The notes: generated by a model not told the origin, from the sequence alone. A stretch of DNA of 64,000 nucleotides from Geomonas propionica (GCF_016458235.1 NZ_JAEMHK010000018.1:1-64000); one strand, 5' to 3'. Counted from the stretch's first letter, positions 9,006 to 17,886 are shown. Numbers and translations are program-made.

Positions 9006-9806
9006 TTAACTCCGCCCCTCAAAGGTCCAGCTTGGGCAGCGGTATTTGTGCTCCTCGAGCTTCCCCGCCGTCACCATCTCCTGGTCCGTCGGCGACTCGG
9101 GCACCAAATCGACGCCCATCCGCTCCTGGAACGACTCGACCAGGAGTCGTTTCAGCTCATCCGGCTCGGGCGTTCGGTCCAGTTCCGACAAACTCACTGA
9201 ACGCGCAGCGCCCGGCGCCGGCTCTTTCAGGTAGCGCAGCCCCTGCTGCACCCGGTTTTCCAGCGGGATAGATCCGTGCTGCAGGATGGCGCCAGAAAGG
9301 CGGCGCTGGGCGTTGCCGCCGATCTTGCGGTCGTCGATGACGACATCGAATTCCTCTTTGCCGGCGAAGCAGTAGGAGGTCCGCTCGCCCAGCCGCTCCT
9401 CGCCAGGGTTGCAGTCGACGGCGAAGCGGGCATCGAGGCCCAGGCGCTGGTAGGTGCCAAGCAGGAATCCGCACAGTTTGCGGAAGCCGTCCTTCACGCC
9501 GGTCCGGTCGCCCAGGTGTTCAGGTGCGCAGACCACGCTATAGGTCACCTCGGCGGCGTGGTAGATGATGCCGCCACCGGTCATGCGGCGCACCACCGGC
9601 ACCCCCTCCTCGCGACAGAGGTCGAGCTTGAGCGCGGCGGCCGCGTCCTGGTAACGTCCCACCGAAAGTGTCGGCGGATTCCAACCGTACAGGCGCAGGA
9701 TCGGCCGGGTGGGGTCCTTCTGGAAACAGTTGAGTAGCGCCTCGTCGAGCGCCATGTTGCCCGGTCCGTCCAAGGGCCCGGTGTCTATCAAACGCCACTT
9801 ACACAT
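9006..9806 (-). CDS. lipM: Octanoyltransferase / lipoate-protein ligase family protein, LipM type
   Basis: A 266-residue member of the biotin/lipoate A/B ligase family. The start MCKWRLIDTGPLDGPGNMALDEALL is the LipM pattern, as are RMTGGGIIYHAAEVTYSVV and the lysine-containing motif DDRKIGGNAQRR. A cysteine in TSYCFAGKEEF is at the place of the LipM active-site cysteine, which favours an octanoyl transferase over an ATP-dependent ligase. I start at 9806, where AGAGG lies 6 bases upstream, rather than 24 bases earlier. It sits between gcvPB and lipA and would supply octanoyl groups for GcvH before sulfur insertion by LipA. Confidence 0.88.
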   Translation of the reverse strand: MCKWRLIDTGPLDGPGNMALDEALLNCFQKDPTRPILRLYGWNPPTLSVGRYQDAAAALKLDLCREEGVPVVRRMTGGGIIYHAAEVTYSVVCAPEHLGDRTGVKDGFRKLCGFLLGTYQRLGLDARFAVDCNPGEERLGERTSYCFAGKEEFDVVIDDRKIGGNAQRRLSGAILQHGSIPLENRVQQGLRYLKEPAPGAARSVSLSELDRTPEPDELKRLLVESFQERMGVDLVPESPTDQEMVTAGKLEEHKYRCPSWTFEGRS

Positions 9807-9825
9807 CAAAACCTCTAAACCATTA

Positions 9826-9991
9826 GCCACGGAGGAAATCTGAGAAAATCTGAGAAAACCAAAAGACTTTAGGGGTACAGCAAACCTGACATACGGTGGC
9901 GCCCTTAGGCCGCAGAGCCTTCCCGCTAAGATCTTTAGCCTTTCTCAGGCTTTGGTCTTTCCTCAGATGTTCTCAGATTTTCTCCGCGGCC
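9826..9991. repeat. Long imperfect inverted repeat, MITE-like
   Basis: The segment 9826-9866 (GGAGGAAATCTGAGAAAATC and following) is the near-complement of 9951-9991, which ends TCTCAGATTTTCTCCGCGGC. The ~85 bases between hold no reading frame. It occupies the 209-base gap between gcvPB and lipM. It could act as a long RNA hairpin within the operon or be a small non-autonomous mobile element; no flanking target duplication is obvious. Confidence 0.65.
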
Positions 9992-10015
9992 AATGGTTTT
10001 GTCTTTCTTATTGGT

Positions 10016-11455
10016 TTACTCGCAGCACACCTGCTGCATTCTCGCGGCCCGAGTCTCGTCGAGCCGCCCCACCGGCGTCGTCACCGGCGCCTGGTGCAGC
10101 CGCTCCGGATTCTCCTTGGCCATCCTGGCCGCCTCCAGCATCACCTCGATGAAAGCATCCATGGTCTGCTTGCTCTCGGTCTCGGTCGGCTCGATCATGA
10201 TCGCCTCCTTGACGTTGAGCGGGAAGTACACGGTCGGCGGATGGAAGCCCCGGTCGATCAGGTACTTGGCGACGTCTATAGCATGCACGCCATGCTCCAG
10301 CTGGCGGCTCGCGGAGAAGACGCACTCGTGCATGCAGGTCTGGTCGAAGGGAAGCTCGTACTCTTCCTTCAACCGCGCCATCATGTAATTGGCGTTCAAC
10401 ACCGCCTGCTCGCTCACCTCAATGAGCCCCTCGCGCCCCAAAAGCGTAATGTAGGCGTAGGCACGGGCCATGATCCCGAAGTTGCCAAAGAAGTCGGAAA
10501 CGCGGCCGATCCCCTCCGGATGGTCTTCCACTCCATAGCTGCCGTCCCCCCTGCGCACCACGCGCGGGGTGGGGAGGAAGCGCACCAAATCGCCACGCAC
10601 GCCGATGGGGCCGCTGCCGGGACCGCCGCCGCCATGCGGCGTGCCGAAGGTCTTGTGCAGGTTGACGTGGATGACGTCGAAGCCGACGTCGCCGGGACGC
10701 ACCTTGCCCAAGATCGCGTTCAGGTTGGCGCCGTCGTAGTAGGTAAGCGCGCCCCCCTCGTGAGCGATGGCGCAGATCTCGGCGATGTGCGGGTTGAAAA
10801 GCCCCAGGGTGTTGGGGCAGGTCAGCATCACCGCCGCAACCTCGTCGCTCATCGCCTGCCGGAACAGGTCGAGGTCCATGTCGCCGTAGGGGGCGGTCGG
10901 GATGGTGACGATCTCGTAGCCGGCCATGGCGGCGCTGGCCGGGTTGGTGCCGTGCGAGGAGTCCGGCACGATCACGTACTTTCGCTTCTGGTCCCCGCGC
11001 GCCTTGTGATAGGCGGCGATCACCATGATGCCGGTCATCTCGCCGTGGGCGCCGGCTAAAGGCTGGGTGGTCACCTCTTCCATGCCGGTGATCTCGGCCA
11101 ACTGGCGCTCCAGCTCGTACACGATGGCCAGCGGTCCCTGCACCAGCTTGTCGCCGCCCGGGAGCAGCGCGAGCATGGGATGACAGGAGGCGAAGAGCCC
11201 GCCGGCGTTCTCGGTCACCTTGGTGTTGTACTTCATGGTGCAGGAGCCCAGCGGATAGAAGTTGGTATCCACCGAGAAGTTCCTGCGGGAAAGGTTGGTG
11301 TAATGCCGTACCAGGTCCAGTTCGCCGACCTCGGGCAGGCGCACCGGATCACGGCGTCTCACCGCATCCGCGAGCGGTGCGGCCTTGGGAACGTCGCTCA
11401 AGGGAACCCTGACGCCGGTGCGTCCGGAGACGGATTTCTCGAAGATCAGCTCCAT
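10016..11455 (-). CDS. gcvPB: Glycine dehydrogenase (decarboxylating) subunit 2
   Basis: A 479-residue C-terminal half of the split P-protein of the glycine cleavage system. It carries the pyridoxal-phosphate lysine in [16 protein letters not shown], and the family segments [13 protein letters not shown] and [15 protein letters not shown]. With GcvPA it decarboxylates glycine and passes aminomethyl to lipoyl-GcvH in the cytoplasm. Its start overlaps the end of gcvPA by 10 bases, consistent with translational coupling of the two subunits. Confidence 0.97.
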   Translation of the reverse strand: MELIFEKSVSGRTGVRVPLSDVPKAAPLADAVRRRDPVRLPEVGELDLVRHYTNLSRRNFSVDTNFYPLGSCTMKYNTKVTENAGGLFASCHPMLALLPGGDKLVQGPLAIVYELERQLAEITGMEEVTTQPLAGAHGEMTGIMVIAAYHKARGDQKRKYVIVPDSSHGTNPASAAMAGYEIVTIPTAPYGDMDLDLFRQAMSDEVAAVMLTCPNTLGLFNPHIAEICAIAHEGGALTYYDGANLNAILGKVRPGDVGFDVIHVNLHKTFGTPHGGGGPGSGPIGVRGDLVRFLPTPRVVRRGDGSYGVEDHPEGIGRVSDFFGNFGIMARAYAYITLLGREGLIEVSEQAVLNANYMMARLKEEYELPFDQTCMHECVFSASRQLEHGVHAIDVAKYLIDRGFHPPTVYFPLNVKEAIMIEPTETESKQTMDAFIEVMLEAARMAKENPERLHQAPVTTPVGRLDETRAARMQQVCCE

Positions 11456-12783
11456 AACACCTCCTCAAGCAGCGCCGCCAGACGGTCGATCTCGTCCTTG
11501 GTCCGCTTTTCGGTTACGGTCACCACCAGCGCCCGCTCCATGCCGGGATAGTACTGCCCCAGCGGGACTCCCGCCGCCACTCCCTGGTCGAGCAGCCGTT
11601 GTACCACTTCGGCCGCATCCTTGGGAAGGGCCAAGGTGAACTCGTTGAAGGTGGCGCCGTCGTTTAGGAGATCCACCCCGCGTACCGCACCGAGCACGGA
11701 CTTGGCGTACTGCGCCTTGTCGTAGTTCAACTGGGCCAACTCCCCGAACCCCTTTTCCCCTAGGGAGGCGCAGAAGATAAGGCCGCGCAGGGCGCACAGG
11801 CTCTGGTTGCTGCAGATGTTGGAGGTCGCCTTGTGCCGCTTGATGTGCTGTTCGCGCGCCTGCAGGGTGAGCACGAAGCCGCGCCGACCTTGGTGATCCA
11901 CGGTCTCGCCGACGATGCGCCCGGGGAGGTTCCTGATGAAGCGCTTGCGGGTAGCGATAAAGCCGAAGTAGGGTCCGCCGAAGGAAAGGGGATTGCCGAG
12001 ACTCTGCCCCTCCCCCACCGCGATGTCCGCCCCCATTTCACCGGGACTGGCAACGAGGCCCATGGCGATCGGGTAGCAGGAGACGATCAGGAGCGCCTCG
12101 TGGTCGTGCGCCTTCTGCGCCAGTTCGCGGAAGTCCTGAACCGACCCGAAGAAGTTGGGGCTCTGCACGATCACCGCGGCGGTCTCGTCATCGATGGCGG
12201 CCATCAGGTGGGCGAGGTCGGAGGCGCAGCCGTCGGGGGCGACCGCCACCGCTTCGGCGGAGAGGCCGTGCAGGTAGCCGGTGACGATCTCCCGGTGCAG
12301 CGGGTTCACGGAGCCGTCCAGGATCACCTTGTGCCGGTCGGTGATGCGCAGCGACATGAGAGCCGCCTCGGCCACCGCGGTGCCTCCGTCGTAGAGGGAA
12401 GCGTTGGAGGCTTCCATTCCGGTCAGGCGGCAGATGGTGGTCTGGTACTCGTAGAGCGCCTGGAGCGTCCCCTGCGCGCATTCCGGTTGATACGGGGTGT
12501 AGGCGGTGTAAAACTCGGCGCGGGAGGAGAGGTGATCAACGGCGGCGGGGATGAAGTGGTCGTAGATGCCGCCGCCGATGAAGGGGGTAATATCGGCGCC
12601 GCAGGAGGCCGCCTTTTCCCTCATGAGCCGCATGAGCTCCAACTCGGACATGCCGGGCGGGAGGTCGAATGATTTGGCGCGCAGGTCCGCGGGAATGGGG
12701 GCGAAGAGCTCCTCCACGCTGGCCGCGCCGATCACCGCCAGCATGTCCCGGATGTCATCCGGTGTGTTCGGGCAGTATCCCAT
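11446..12783 (-). CDS. gcvPA: Glycine dehydrogenase (decarboxylating) subunit 1
   Basis: A 445-residue N-terminal half of the split P-protein. It begins [18 protein letters not shown] and contains [18 protein letters not shown] and [20 protein letters not shown], all diagnostic of GcvPA. Two-subunit P-proteins are usual in many deep-branching and anaerobic bacteria. The ATG is only one base beyond the gcvH stop, and the end overlaps gcvPB, so all three are made from one message. Confidence 0.97.
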   Translation of the reverse strand: MGYCPNTPDDIRDMLAVIGAASVEELFAPIPADLRAKSFDLPPGMSELELMRLMREKAASCGADITPFIGGGIYDHFIPAAVDHLSSRAEFYTAYTPYQPECAQGTLQALYEYQTTICRLTGMEASNASLYDGGTAVAEAALMSLRITDRHKVILDGSVNPLHREIVTGYLHGLSAEAVAVAPDGCASDLAHLMAAIDDETAAVIVQSPNFFGSVQDFRELAQKAHDHEALLIVSCYPIAMGLVASPGEMGADIAVGEGQSLGNPLSFGGPYFGFIATRKRFIRNLPGRIVGETVDHQGRRGFVLTLQAREQHIKRHKATSNICSNQSLCALRGLIFCASLGEKGFGELAQLNYDKAQYAKSVLGAVRGVDLLNDGATFNEFTLALPKDAAEVVQRLLDQGVAAGVPLGQYYPGMERALVVTVTEKRTKDEIDRLAALLEEVLWS

Positions 12784-12784
12784 G

Positions 12785-13156
12785 TCACAGTCCTTTCAGG
12801 TACTCGTCATAGGCGGCGGCATCCATGAGCGCGCCCAGTTCGGCTTCAGTCACCCCTTCCAGCTTGCAGATCCATCCCTGAAATTCGGCACCCTGGTTCA
12901 CCAGCTCCGGCGCCTCGTCGAGCGCCTGGTTCACTGCCGCGACTTTACCCGAAACGGGGGCATAGATGTCGCTGGCGGCCTTGACCGACTCGATGGCGGC
13001 CAGCGCCTCGAACTGTTTGACGCTCTTGCCGATCTTGGGGAGCTCCACGTAGGTGATGTCACCCAATTCATGGGCCGCGTGCTCGCTGATACCCACCGTC
13101 GCCTGCGCCCCCGCCATCTCGACCCACTCGTGCTCCTTGGTGTAGAACTTTGCCAT
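12785..13156 (-). CDS. gcvH: Glycine cleavage system H protein
   Basis: A 123-residue lipoyl carrier protein. The lipoylated lysine is Lys59 in [12 protein letters not shown], and the fold markers [25 protein letters not shown] and GWICKLEG are all present. It shuttles the aminomethyl group between the P- and T-proteins. It follows gcvT after a 119-base gap that holds an inverted repeat and precedes gcvPA by one base. GGAGGTCGCATC gives a ribosome binding site before the ATG. Confidence 0.97.
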   Translation of the reverse strand: MAKFYTKEHEWVEMAGAQATVGISEHAAHELGDITYVELPKIGKSVKQFEALAAIESVKAASDIYAPVSGKVAAVNQALDEAPELVNQGAEFQGWICKLEGVTEAELGALMDAAAYDEYLKGL

Positions 13157-13192
13157 GATGCGACCTCCGTTTTAAGGATGAAAAACAATACG

Positions 13193-13266
13193 AACAGGGA
13201 TAAAGGGGATAAAAGGGATAACTGCAGGACGTGTTTTTCATCCCTTGTATCCCTTTTATCCCTGTT
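13193..13266. repeat. Inverted repeat with GGGATAA-type reiterated arms
   Basis: The left arm 13193-13220 (AACAGGGATAAAGGGGATAA and on) is complementary to the right arm 13240-13266, which ends CCCTTTTATCCCTGTT. Each arm is itself a run of GGGATAA-like words. It fills the gap between gcvT and gcvH. The same word, as AACAGGGAT, is tandemly repeated inside an ABC transporter gene at 30721-30783. Confidence 0.8.
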
Positions 13267-13275
13267 AAAGGTTTG

Positions 13276-14352
13276 TCAGCTTCTTAGGGACCCGCCGGTG
13301 TAGAAGGGAAGCTCGACCACCTGCGCCTCCATCTCCACCTTTTCGTGCCTGATGGTGAGGCGCGTCCCCAATGCCGCCGCCTCGGGCTTGACCAGCCCCA
13401 ACCCGATGCCGCAGGAGAGCATGGGGGAGAAGGCGCCGCTGGTCACCACGCCCACCTCCTGGTCCTGCAGCAGGATCTGGTAAAAGTGGCGCGGCGCGCG
13501 GCGCGAGTCCACTTTGAAGGCGACCTTCATCCGCTGCGAGCCCTGCTCCACCTCCCGCTCCAAGGCCGCCTTGCCGACAAACTCCTTGTTCATGTTGACG
13601 AACGTGGAGAGCCCGGCGGTAATCGGCGTGATCTGCTCGTCGAGGTCGTTGCCGTAGAGGGAATATCCCATCTCCAGGCGCAGCAGGTCGCGGGCACCCA
13701 GGCCTGCCGGAGCCACGCGCGGGTCTTGGAGCAGCAGGCGCCAGAGTTCGGCCACCTTGTCGGCGGGGAGAAAGATCTCGTAGCCCAGCTCCCCGGTATA
13801 GCCGGTCCGGCTGACGATGGCGTCGCTTCCCAGGATGCTGGTCTTGATGAACTTGAAGAAGGGGATGCCCTGGATCGCCGCCCCGAAATGCTGCACCATG
13901 ATCTCGCGGGAGAGCGGCCCCTGCAGGTCCACCTTGCCGGTGCGGGCGGAGATGTCGGTGAGGGCGGCGGGGTTCTTGAGCCGTGAGCGGATCACGGCGA
14001 AGTCGTTGTCGGTGGTGGCGGCGTTGACCACGATCATCGCCTCATCTTCCGCCAGCCGGAACACGATGAGGTCGTCGATCACCCCGCCGACGTCGTTCAG
14101 GAGGAATCCGTAGCGCGAGCGCCCGACGGGGATGGAGCTGACCGAGAAGGTGAAGACACCCTCCATGTCCCCCTTGAAGATGAACTCTCCCATGTGGCAG
14201 ATGTCGAAGAGAGCGGCCCGCTCGCGGCACCACTTGTGCTCGGCGATGATCCCGGAGTACTGGATCGGCATGAGCCATCCGCCGAAGGGCGCCATCAGCG
14301 CCTTGAGGTTCTCGTGGTCCGTACGCAGCGGAGTTGCCTTCAGTTCTTCCAT
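13276..14352 (-). CDS. gcvT: Aminomethyltransferase (glycine cleavage T protein)
   Basis: About 358 residues. It transfers the C1 unit from aminomethyl-GcvH to tetrahydrofolate, releasing ammonia. The family signature includes APFGGWLMPIQYSGI, CHMGEF, GYTGELGYEIF, LGARDLLRLEMGYSLYG and FVGKAAL. I start at the ATG at 14352 (MEELKATPLR), with AAAGGAG 8 bases upstream; a longer in-frame opening exists but lacks a site. It is the first gene of the gcv-lip operon. I see no glycine riboswitch in the 140-base region separating it from the divergent gene at 14493. Confidence 0.96.
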   Translation of the reverse strand: MEELKATPLRTDHENLKALMAPFGGWLMPIQYSGIIAEHKWCRERAALFDICHMGEFIFKGDMEGVFTFSVSSIPVGRSRYGFLLNDVGGVIDDLIVFRLAEDEAMIVVNAATTDNDFAVIRSRLKNPAALTDISARTGKVDLQGPLSREIMVQHFGAAIQGIPFFKFIKTSILGSDAIVSRTGYTGELGYEIFLPADKVAELWRLLLQDPRVAPAGLGARDLLRLEMGYSLYGNDLDEQITPITAGLSTFVNMNKEFVGKAALEREVEQGSQRMKVAFKVDSRRAPRHFYQILLQDQEVGVVTSGAFSPMLSCGIGLGLVKPEAAALGTRLTIRHEKVEMEAQVVELPFYTGGSLRS

Positions 14353-14442
14353 ACATGGACTCCTTTCACCTGGACAATGATTGGCTATCACTAACAAACA
14401 AAAGCGGAAAGTAACGGCTAAACACCCTATCTCTTTAACTTG

Positions 14443-14470
14443 TTGCTAAATTCGTCGATATGAATATAAT
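14443..14470 (+). promoter_or_regulatory. Sigma-70-type promoter for the small membrane protein/dehydratase genes
   Basis: TTGCTA at 14443-14448 and a perfect TATAAT at 14465-14470, with a 16-base spacer, lie 22 bases before the ATG at 14493. Confidence 0.65.
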
Positions 14471-14492
14471 CTAGCCCTTGAAGGAGAATTGC

Positions 14493-14831
14493 ATGGATAA
14501 CTCTGAGCTGTTACAAAAAACCGCGGATAAGCTCTCGCCGTTCGAGACGGCCCACATGGTAGAATTCGTCCGGCACCTGACTGTGAAGAGCGCCCTCTCA
14601 AGCCCGTGGATCGTTTGCGGCTTTCTGATCATCGCCTTCTATGCCGTGATTGTGCGCTCCAAGTTCGTGCTGGCAGTCCTTTTCACCACCATTTCGCTGC
14701 TGCTACTGCTCCGCTACACCATGCCGGCGGAAGGCGATTCGCTGAACCTCTCCACGACTCTCCCCTTCGCCTTCGGCGGCCTCGCCATCGGAGCGTTCCT
14801 CATCTATTTATTTTTCATCAAGACGGAGTAG
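14493..14831 (+). CDS. Small two-helix membrane protein, unknown function
   Basis: A 112-residue protein that I do not recognise. The first ~40 residues are soluble and amphipathic (LLQKTADKLSPFETAHMVEFVRHLTVK), then come hydrophobic helices at about 45-80, which may be two closely spaced spans, and a last helix at about 94-110 ending FFIKTE. AAGGAG is placed 7 bases before the ATG. A good promoter lies just upstream. It ends 5 bases before the TTG start of the dehydratase gene, so it is probably the first gene of that operon and may be a membrane partner, but nothing shows its job. Confidence 0.75.
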   Translation: MDNSELLQKTADKLSPFETAHMVEFVRHLTVKSALSSPWIVCGFLIIAFYAVIVRSKFVLAVLFTTISLLLLLRYTMPAEGDSLNLSTTLPFAFGGLAIGAFLIYLFFIKTE

Positions 14832-14836
14832 AACTT

Positions 14837-15820
14837 TTGCGCAGAGTAGGCTTTACCACCACCATCCCGCTGGAAGTATTGATCGCGGCGGGCGTGGTCC
14901 CCATCGATCTCAACAACGTCTTCATCACCCACCCCGAAAAGGCCTCACTGATAGAAGATGCCGAACTGACCGGCTTCCCCCGCAATGTCTGCGCCTGGAT
15001 CAAGGGGATCTATGGCGCCGTGGTCGCCAGCGGCGTCAAGGAGATGATCGCCGTTACCGAAGGGGACTGCAGCTACACCAAGGCCCTCATGGAGGTCCTG
15101 TCACTGGACGGGGTGCGGGTCTATCCTTTCGCCTACCCGGCCGGGCGTGAAGCGGCGCCGCTCAAGGCGGAGATCGAAAAGCTCATGTCCGTTTTCGGCG
15201 TCGGCTGGGCCGAGGTGGGCGAGGCGAAAACCCGCCTGGACCGGATCAGGGCGAAGGTGCACGAGATCGACCGCCTCACCTGGCAGGAGAACCGGGTCAC
15301 CGGCGAGGAGAACCATTATTTTCAGGTCTGCACCTCGGACATGAACGGCGACCTGGATGCCTTCGAGGCCGAGGTGGACGCCTTTCTGGAGCAGGCGGCG
15401 CAACGGCCCGAGCGCAAGGAGCGAATGAGGCTTGCCTACCTGGGCGTCCCCCCCATCGTCTCGGGTCTTTACGATTTCGTGGAGGAGATAGGTGCCCGGG
15501 TGGTATTCAACGAGACCCAGCGGCAGTTCTCCATGCCTTACGGTATCCAGGACCTCGTGGAGCAGTACCGCACCTACAGCTACCCCTACGACATCTTCCA
15601 CCGGATCGGCGATATCAGCCGGGAATTGGAGCGACGGAAGGTGGATGGGGTGATCCACTATGTTCAATCCTTCTGCTTCAGGCAGATCGAAGACATGGTA
15701 CTCAGAAAGAGCATCAAGCTCCCGATTCTGACGCTGGAAGGTGACAAGCCGGGTGATGTGGATGCCAGGACGAAGATCAGGCTGGAAGGTTTTCTGGAGT
15801 TGCTCGACGACCGGAACTGA
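14837..15820 (+). CDS. 2-hydroxyacyl-CoA dehydratase D-component family protein (HgdB/YjiM-like)
   Basis: A 327-residue iron-sulfur protein of the HgdB/BcrC/YjiM family. Start VGFTTTIPLEVLIAAGVVPIDLNN is the family N-terminus. Four cysteines stand in conserved surroundings (NVCAWIKG, EGDCSYTK, FQVCTSD, QSFCFRQ), enough for the three-cysteine cluster binding of this family. The start is the TTG at 14837, supported by homologous alignment of the family start and a GGAG 10 bases upstream. With only one dehydratase-type subunit next to one activase, the arrangement resembles double-cubane cluster proteins rather than the usual two-subunit 2-hydroxyacyl-CoA dehydratases. Substrate is unknown. Confidence 0.85.
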   Translation: MRRVGFTTTIPLEVLIAAGVVPIDLNNVFITHPEKASLIEDAELTGFPRNVCAWIKGIYGAVVASGVKEMIAVTEGDCSYTKALMEVLSLDGVRVYPFAYPAGREAAPLKAEIEKLMSVFGVGWAEVGEAKTRLDRIRAKVHEIDRLTWQENRVTGEENHYFQVCTSDMNGDLDAFEAEVDAFLEQAAQRPERKERMRLAYLGVPPIVSGLYDFVEEIGARVVFNETQRQFSMPYGIQDLVEQYRTYSYPYDIFHRIGDISRELERRKVDGVIHYVQSFCFRQIEDMVLRKSIKLPILTLEGDKPGDVDARTKIRLEGFLELLDDRN

Positions 15821-15960
15821 AAATCCCTCGGCTGTGCCAAACCCGTGACCAAATATACAATGGCCGTTGCAATTGGCAAGCAGCGCCACAAGATAAAACC
15901 GCACCGGATACTTTCTCAAAAGCATCGGTGCGGTCGGCAATGACAGGAGAAGAAATTCAG

Positions 15961-16737
15961 GTGTCAGACACTTTGAAAATAGGAATTGACCTCGGCAGCA
16001 GGAAGGCCAAGTTCGCCTTGATGCGCGGCGACGAGATCGTCAGGCTGGCGGACCTGGACACCATCGCCTTCTACAAGAAATACGGCAGCATCGTCAACGA
16101 CGAGCTCTCGCTGGACCTGTTGGGAAGCGGCATCTTCAGCGGGGACGAACTGGCGCAGGCGCAGATCACGGTGACCGGCTACGGCCGCAACAGCATCAAC
16201 CTGCACGGGGCCCGCGTCATCTCCGAGATCAAGGCCCACGTCGCCGGAGCGCGCACCCAAACCGGGCTTGCCAACTTCACCCTTTTGGACATGGGGGGAC
16301 AGGACACCAAGGTGGCTCAGGTGGTGGCGGGCCGGCTGACCGACTTTGTGATGAACGACAAGTGCGCCGCCTCCAGCGGCCGCTACCTGGAAAACATGGC
16401 GGCGGTCCTGGAAGTCAGCCTGGACGAGCTCTCCTCCCATGCCGAGGAGCCGGTGGCGCTGGACGCCACCTGCGGCATCTTCGGGGAGAGCGAGTTGATC
16501 GGCCAGATCCTGCGCGGCTATCCGGTCTCAAGGCTCTGCGCCGGCGTCAACCTCACGCTGGTGAAGCGGGTGATGCCGATGCTGAAGCGTTTTCCCTCGG
16601 ACACCCTGGTCATCACCGGCGGCGTCGCGCTCAACGGCGCCATGGTGAACCTGTTGCGGGGGCAGTGCGGCATGGAGGTCGTGATACCCAAGCACCCCCA
16701 GCACAACGGTGCCATCGGCTGCGCCGCAAACCTTTAA
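15961..16737 (+). CDS. Acyl-CoA dehydratase activase / BadF-BcrA family ATPase (HgdC/YjiL-like)
   Basis: About 258 residues with the actin-like ATPase fold of HgdC, which uses ATP to push an electron into the partner enzyme. Phosphate loops GIDLGSRKAKFAL and LDMGGQDTKV are present, and the two cysteines that hold the intersubunit [4Fe-4S] cluster are in NDKCAASSGRYLE and DATCGIFGESEL. Note that the common CAAGTGR is CAASSGR here. I prefer the GTG at 15961, 10 bases after AGGAGA; an in-frame ATG at 15940 is possible. It follows the HgdB-like gene after 140 bases and is its likely reductase. Its stop codon lies inside an inverted repeat. Confidence 0.88.
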   Translation: MSDTLKIGIDLGSRKAKFALMRGDEIVRLADLDTIAFYKKYGSIVNDELSLDLLGSGIFSGDELAQAQITVTGYGRNSINLHGARVISEIKAHVAGARTQTGLANFTLLDMGGQDTKVAQVVAGRLTDFVMNDKCAASSGRYLENMAAVLEVSLDELSSHAEEPVALDATCGIFGESELIGQILRGYPVSRLCAGVNLTLVKRVMPMLKRFPSDTLVITGGVALNGAMVNLLRGQCGMEVVIPKHPQHNGAIGCAANL

Positions 16738-16843
16738 AAGCAAATTTCACGCAAAGACACCATCAGAAGCAAGAAAAGCGGGTATTTCATCCTTCAAAGA
16801 TTTTCTTTGCGCCTTTGCGCCTTTGCGTGAAAAAATTGCTTTT
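16736..16843. repeat. Inverted repeat with CTTTGCG-type reiterated arm
   Basis: The arm AAAAGCAAATTTCACGCAAAG at 16736-16756 pairs with CTTTGCGTGAAAAAATTGCT (then TTT) at 16821-16843. The right side also contains three tandem CTTTGCG words. The left arm covers the activase stop codon. It may form a long hairpin and could end transcription, but there is no typical terminator T-run directly after the stem. Confidence 0.7.
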
Positions 16844-16921
16844 CCATCTCCCACAATTTTCGCTTGAATTTTCCTCGCGGCGCGTTTAACCTCGCCGCTT
16901 AGATTTGATCCCGGAGGGCAC

Positions 16922-17218
16922 ATGCGTATCGGCAAAAAAGACTGGATCTTCATCGGCATCATCGCTGCCGTTTTCATCATCTTCTACGTCATTTCCGGCG
17001 AGGAAAAGACCAAGCGCGTCCCGCTGGACGACACCCACAAGCCTTCCTACGAGCTGTTCAAGAAGACCGGCAGCAAGATGGAAGCTGACAAGGGATGCCC
17101 CGCCTGCCACAACACCGCGCCGGGCGGCGTCCCCTTCCCTGCGAAACACCCCGTGAAACCCAAGGACGGGCCGATGCGCTGCCTGTTCTGCCACAAGCTC
17201 AAACTCGCCGGAGTGTAA
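16922..17218 (+). CDS. Membrane-anchored dihaem cytochrome c-type protein
   Basis: A 98-residue protein. Residues 8-24 form a single membrane helix, followed by a periplasmic domain with two CXXCH haem-attachment motifs, CPACH at 59-63 and CLFCH at 87-91. Extra histidines (His39, His76) could be distal ligands. The start has CGGAGGG 5-6 bases upstream. Its stop overlaps the next start by one base (TAATG), so it is coupled to the HExxH gene. It probably carries electrons at the outer face of the inner membrane. I do not recognise a named family. Confidence 0.8.
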   Translation: MRIGKKDWIFIGIIAAVFIIFYVISGEEKTKRVPLDDTHKPSYELFKKTGSKMEADKGCPACHNTAPGGVPFPAKHPVKPKDGPMRCLFCHKLKLAGV

Positions 17219-17799
17219 TGACCACGTTGAACCTTACCGGGGAGCTGGAGCGGCTGATCTACGACATCACGCTCCGCTCCCCGGAACTGCACCACATCAT
17301 CCCCGAAAAGCTCCTGGTCTGCGTCTCCACCGGCAGGACCAGCCGCGGCGGCAGCCTCGCCAAGATCCACCCGCTGCGCTTTGCCGGCGGCGAGAAATCG
17401 GTCCGGAGCCGGCGCGGCCGGCGCAGCGTCCTGTGCACCATGCCCAGCATCACCCACCGCGGCGAAGAGATGCTCTACGTCATCTACTTCCTGATCCCCC
17501 GCTTCCTGGAACTCTCCTTCCGCGAGAAGATGATCACCATCTTCCACGAGCTGTACCACATCTCCCCTGCCTGCGACGGCGACATCCGCCGCTTTCCCGG
17601 CCGAAACTACGCCCACGGCTCCTCGACCAAGGCTTACAACCTGTTGATGGGACAACTGGTGGACCGCTACCTGGAGACCATCCCGGATCGATCGGCGCTG
17701 GAGTTTCTGGAGGGAAACCTGGCGTCCCTGCGCTCACGGCACGGCGCCATCGTGGCCCGGCGTCTGCAGGCCCCCCGCATCAGTATCACACCGGCTTAA
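17218..17799 (+). CDS. Putative zinc metallopeptidase-like protein (HExxH)
   Basis: A 193-residue soluble protein with the zinc-binding motif HELYH at residues 110-114 inside a helix-like stretch (REKMITIFHELYHISP). The overall layout resembles the putative phage-type metallopeptidase family. The region NYAHGSSTKAYN may supply a further ligand. It begins inside the stop codon of the dihaem protein, an unusual partner for a protease. No signal peptide is seen, so it should be cytoplasmic. The protease call is an inference from the motif only. Confidence 0.65.
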   Translation: MTTLNLTGELERLIYDITLRSPELHHIIPEKLLVCVSTGRTSRGGSLAKIHPLRFAGGEKSVRSRRGRRSVLCTMPSITHRGEEMLYVIYFLIPRFLELSFREKMITIFHELYHISPACDGDIRRFPGRNYAHGSSTKAYNLLMGQLVDRYLETIPDRSALEFLEGNLASLRSRHGAIVARRLQAPRISITPA

Positions 17800-17886
17800 T
17801 GAACAAGCCATTCTTGACTTTTCACTGGCAAAACTATAACTTGGCAGACGCTACCGACCCGCAGACCCCAAGGGGGGCAAGACGTC

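Noticed and set aside
9896-11059. 387-codon plus-strand frame opposite gcvPB
   Set aside because: Shadow of gcvPB; low-complexity His/Arg/Gly composition and no motif.
14353-14492. Glycine riboswitch before gcvT
   Set aside because: The 140-base gap is shared with a divergent promoter and shows none of the conserved riboswitch core.
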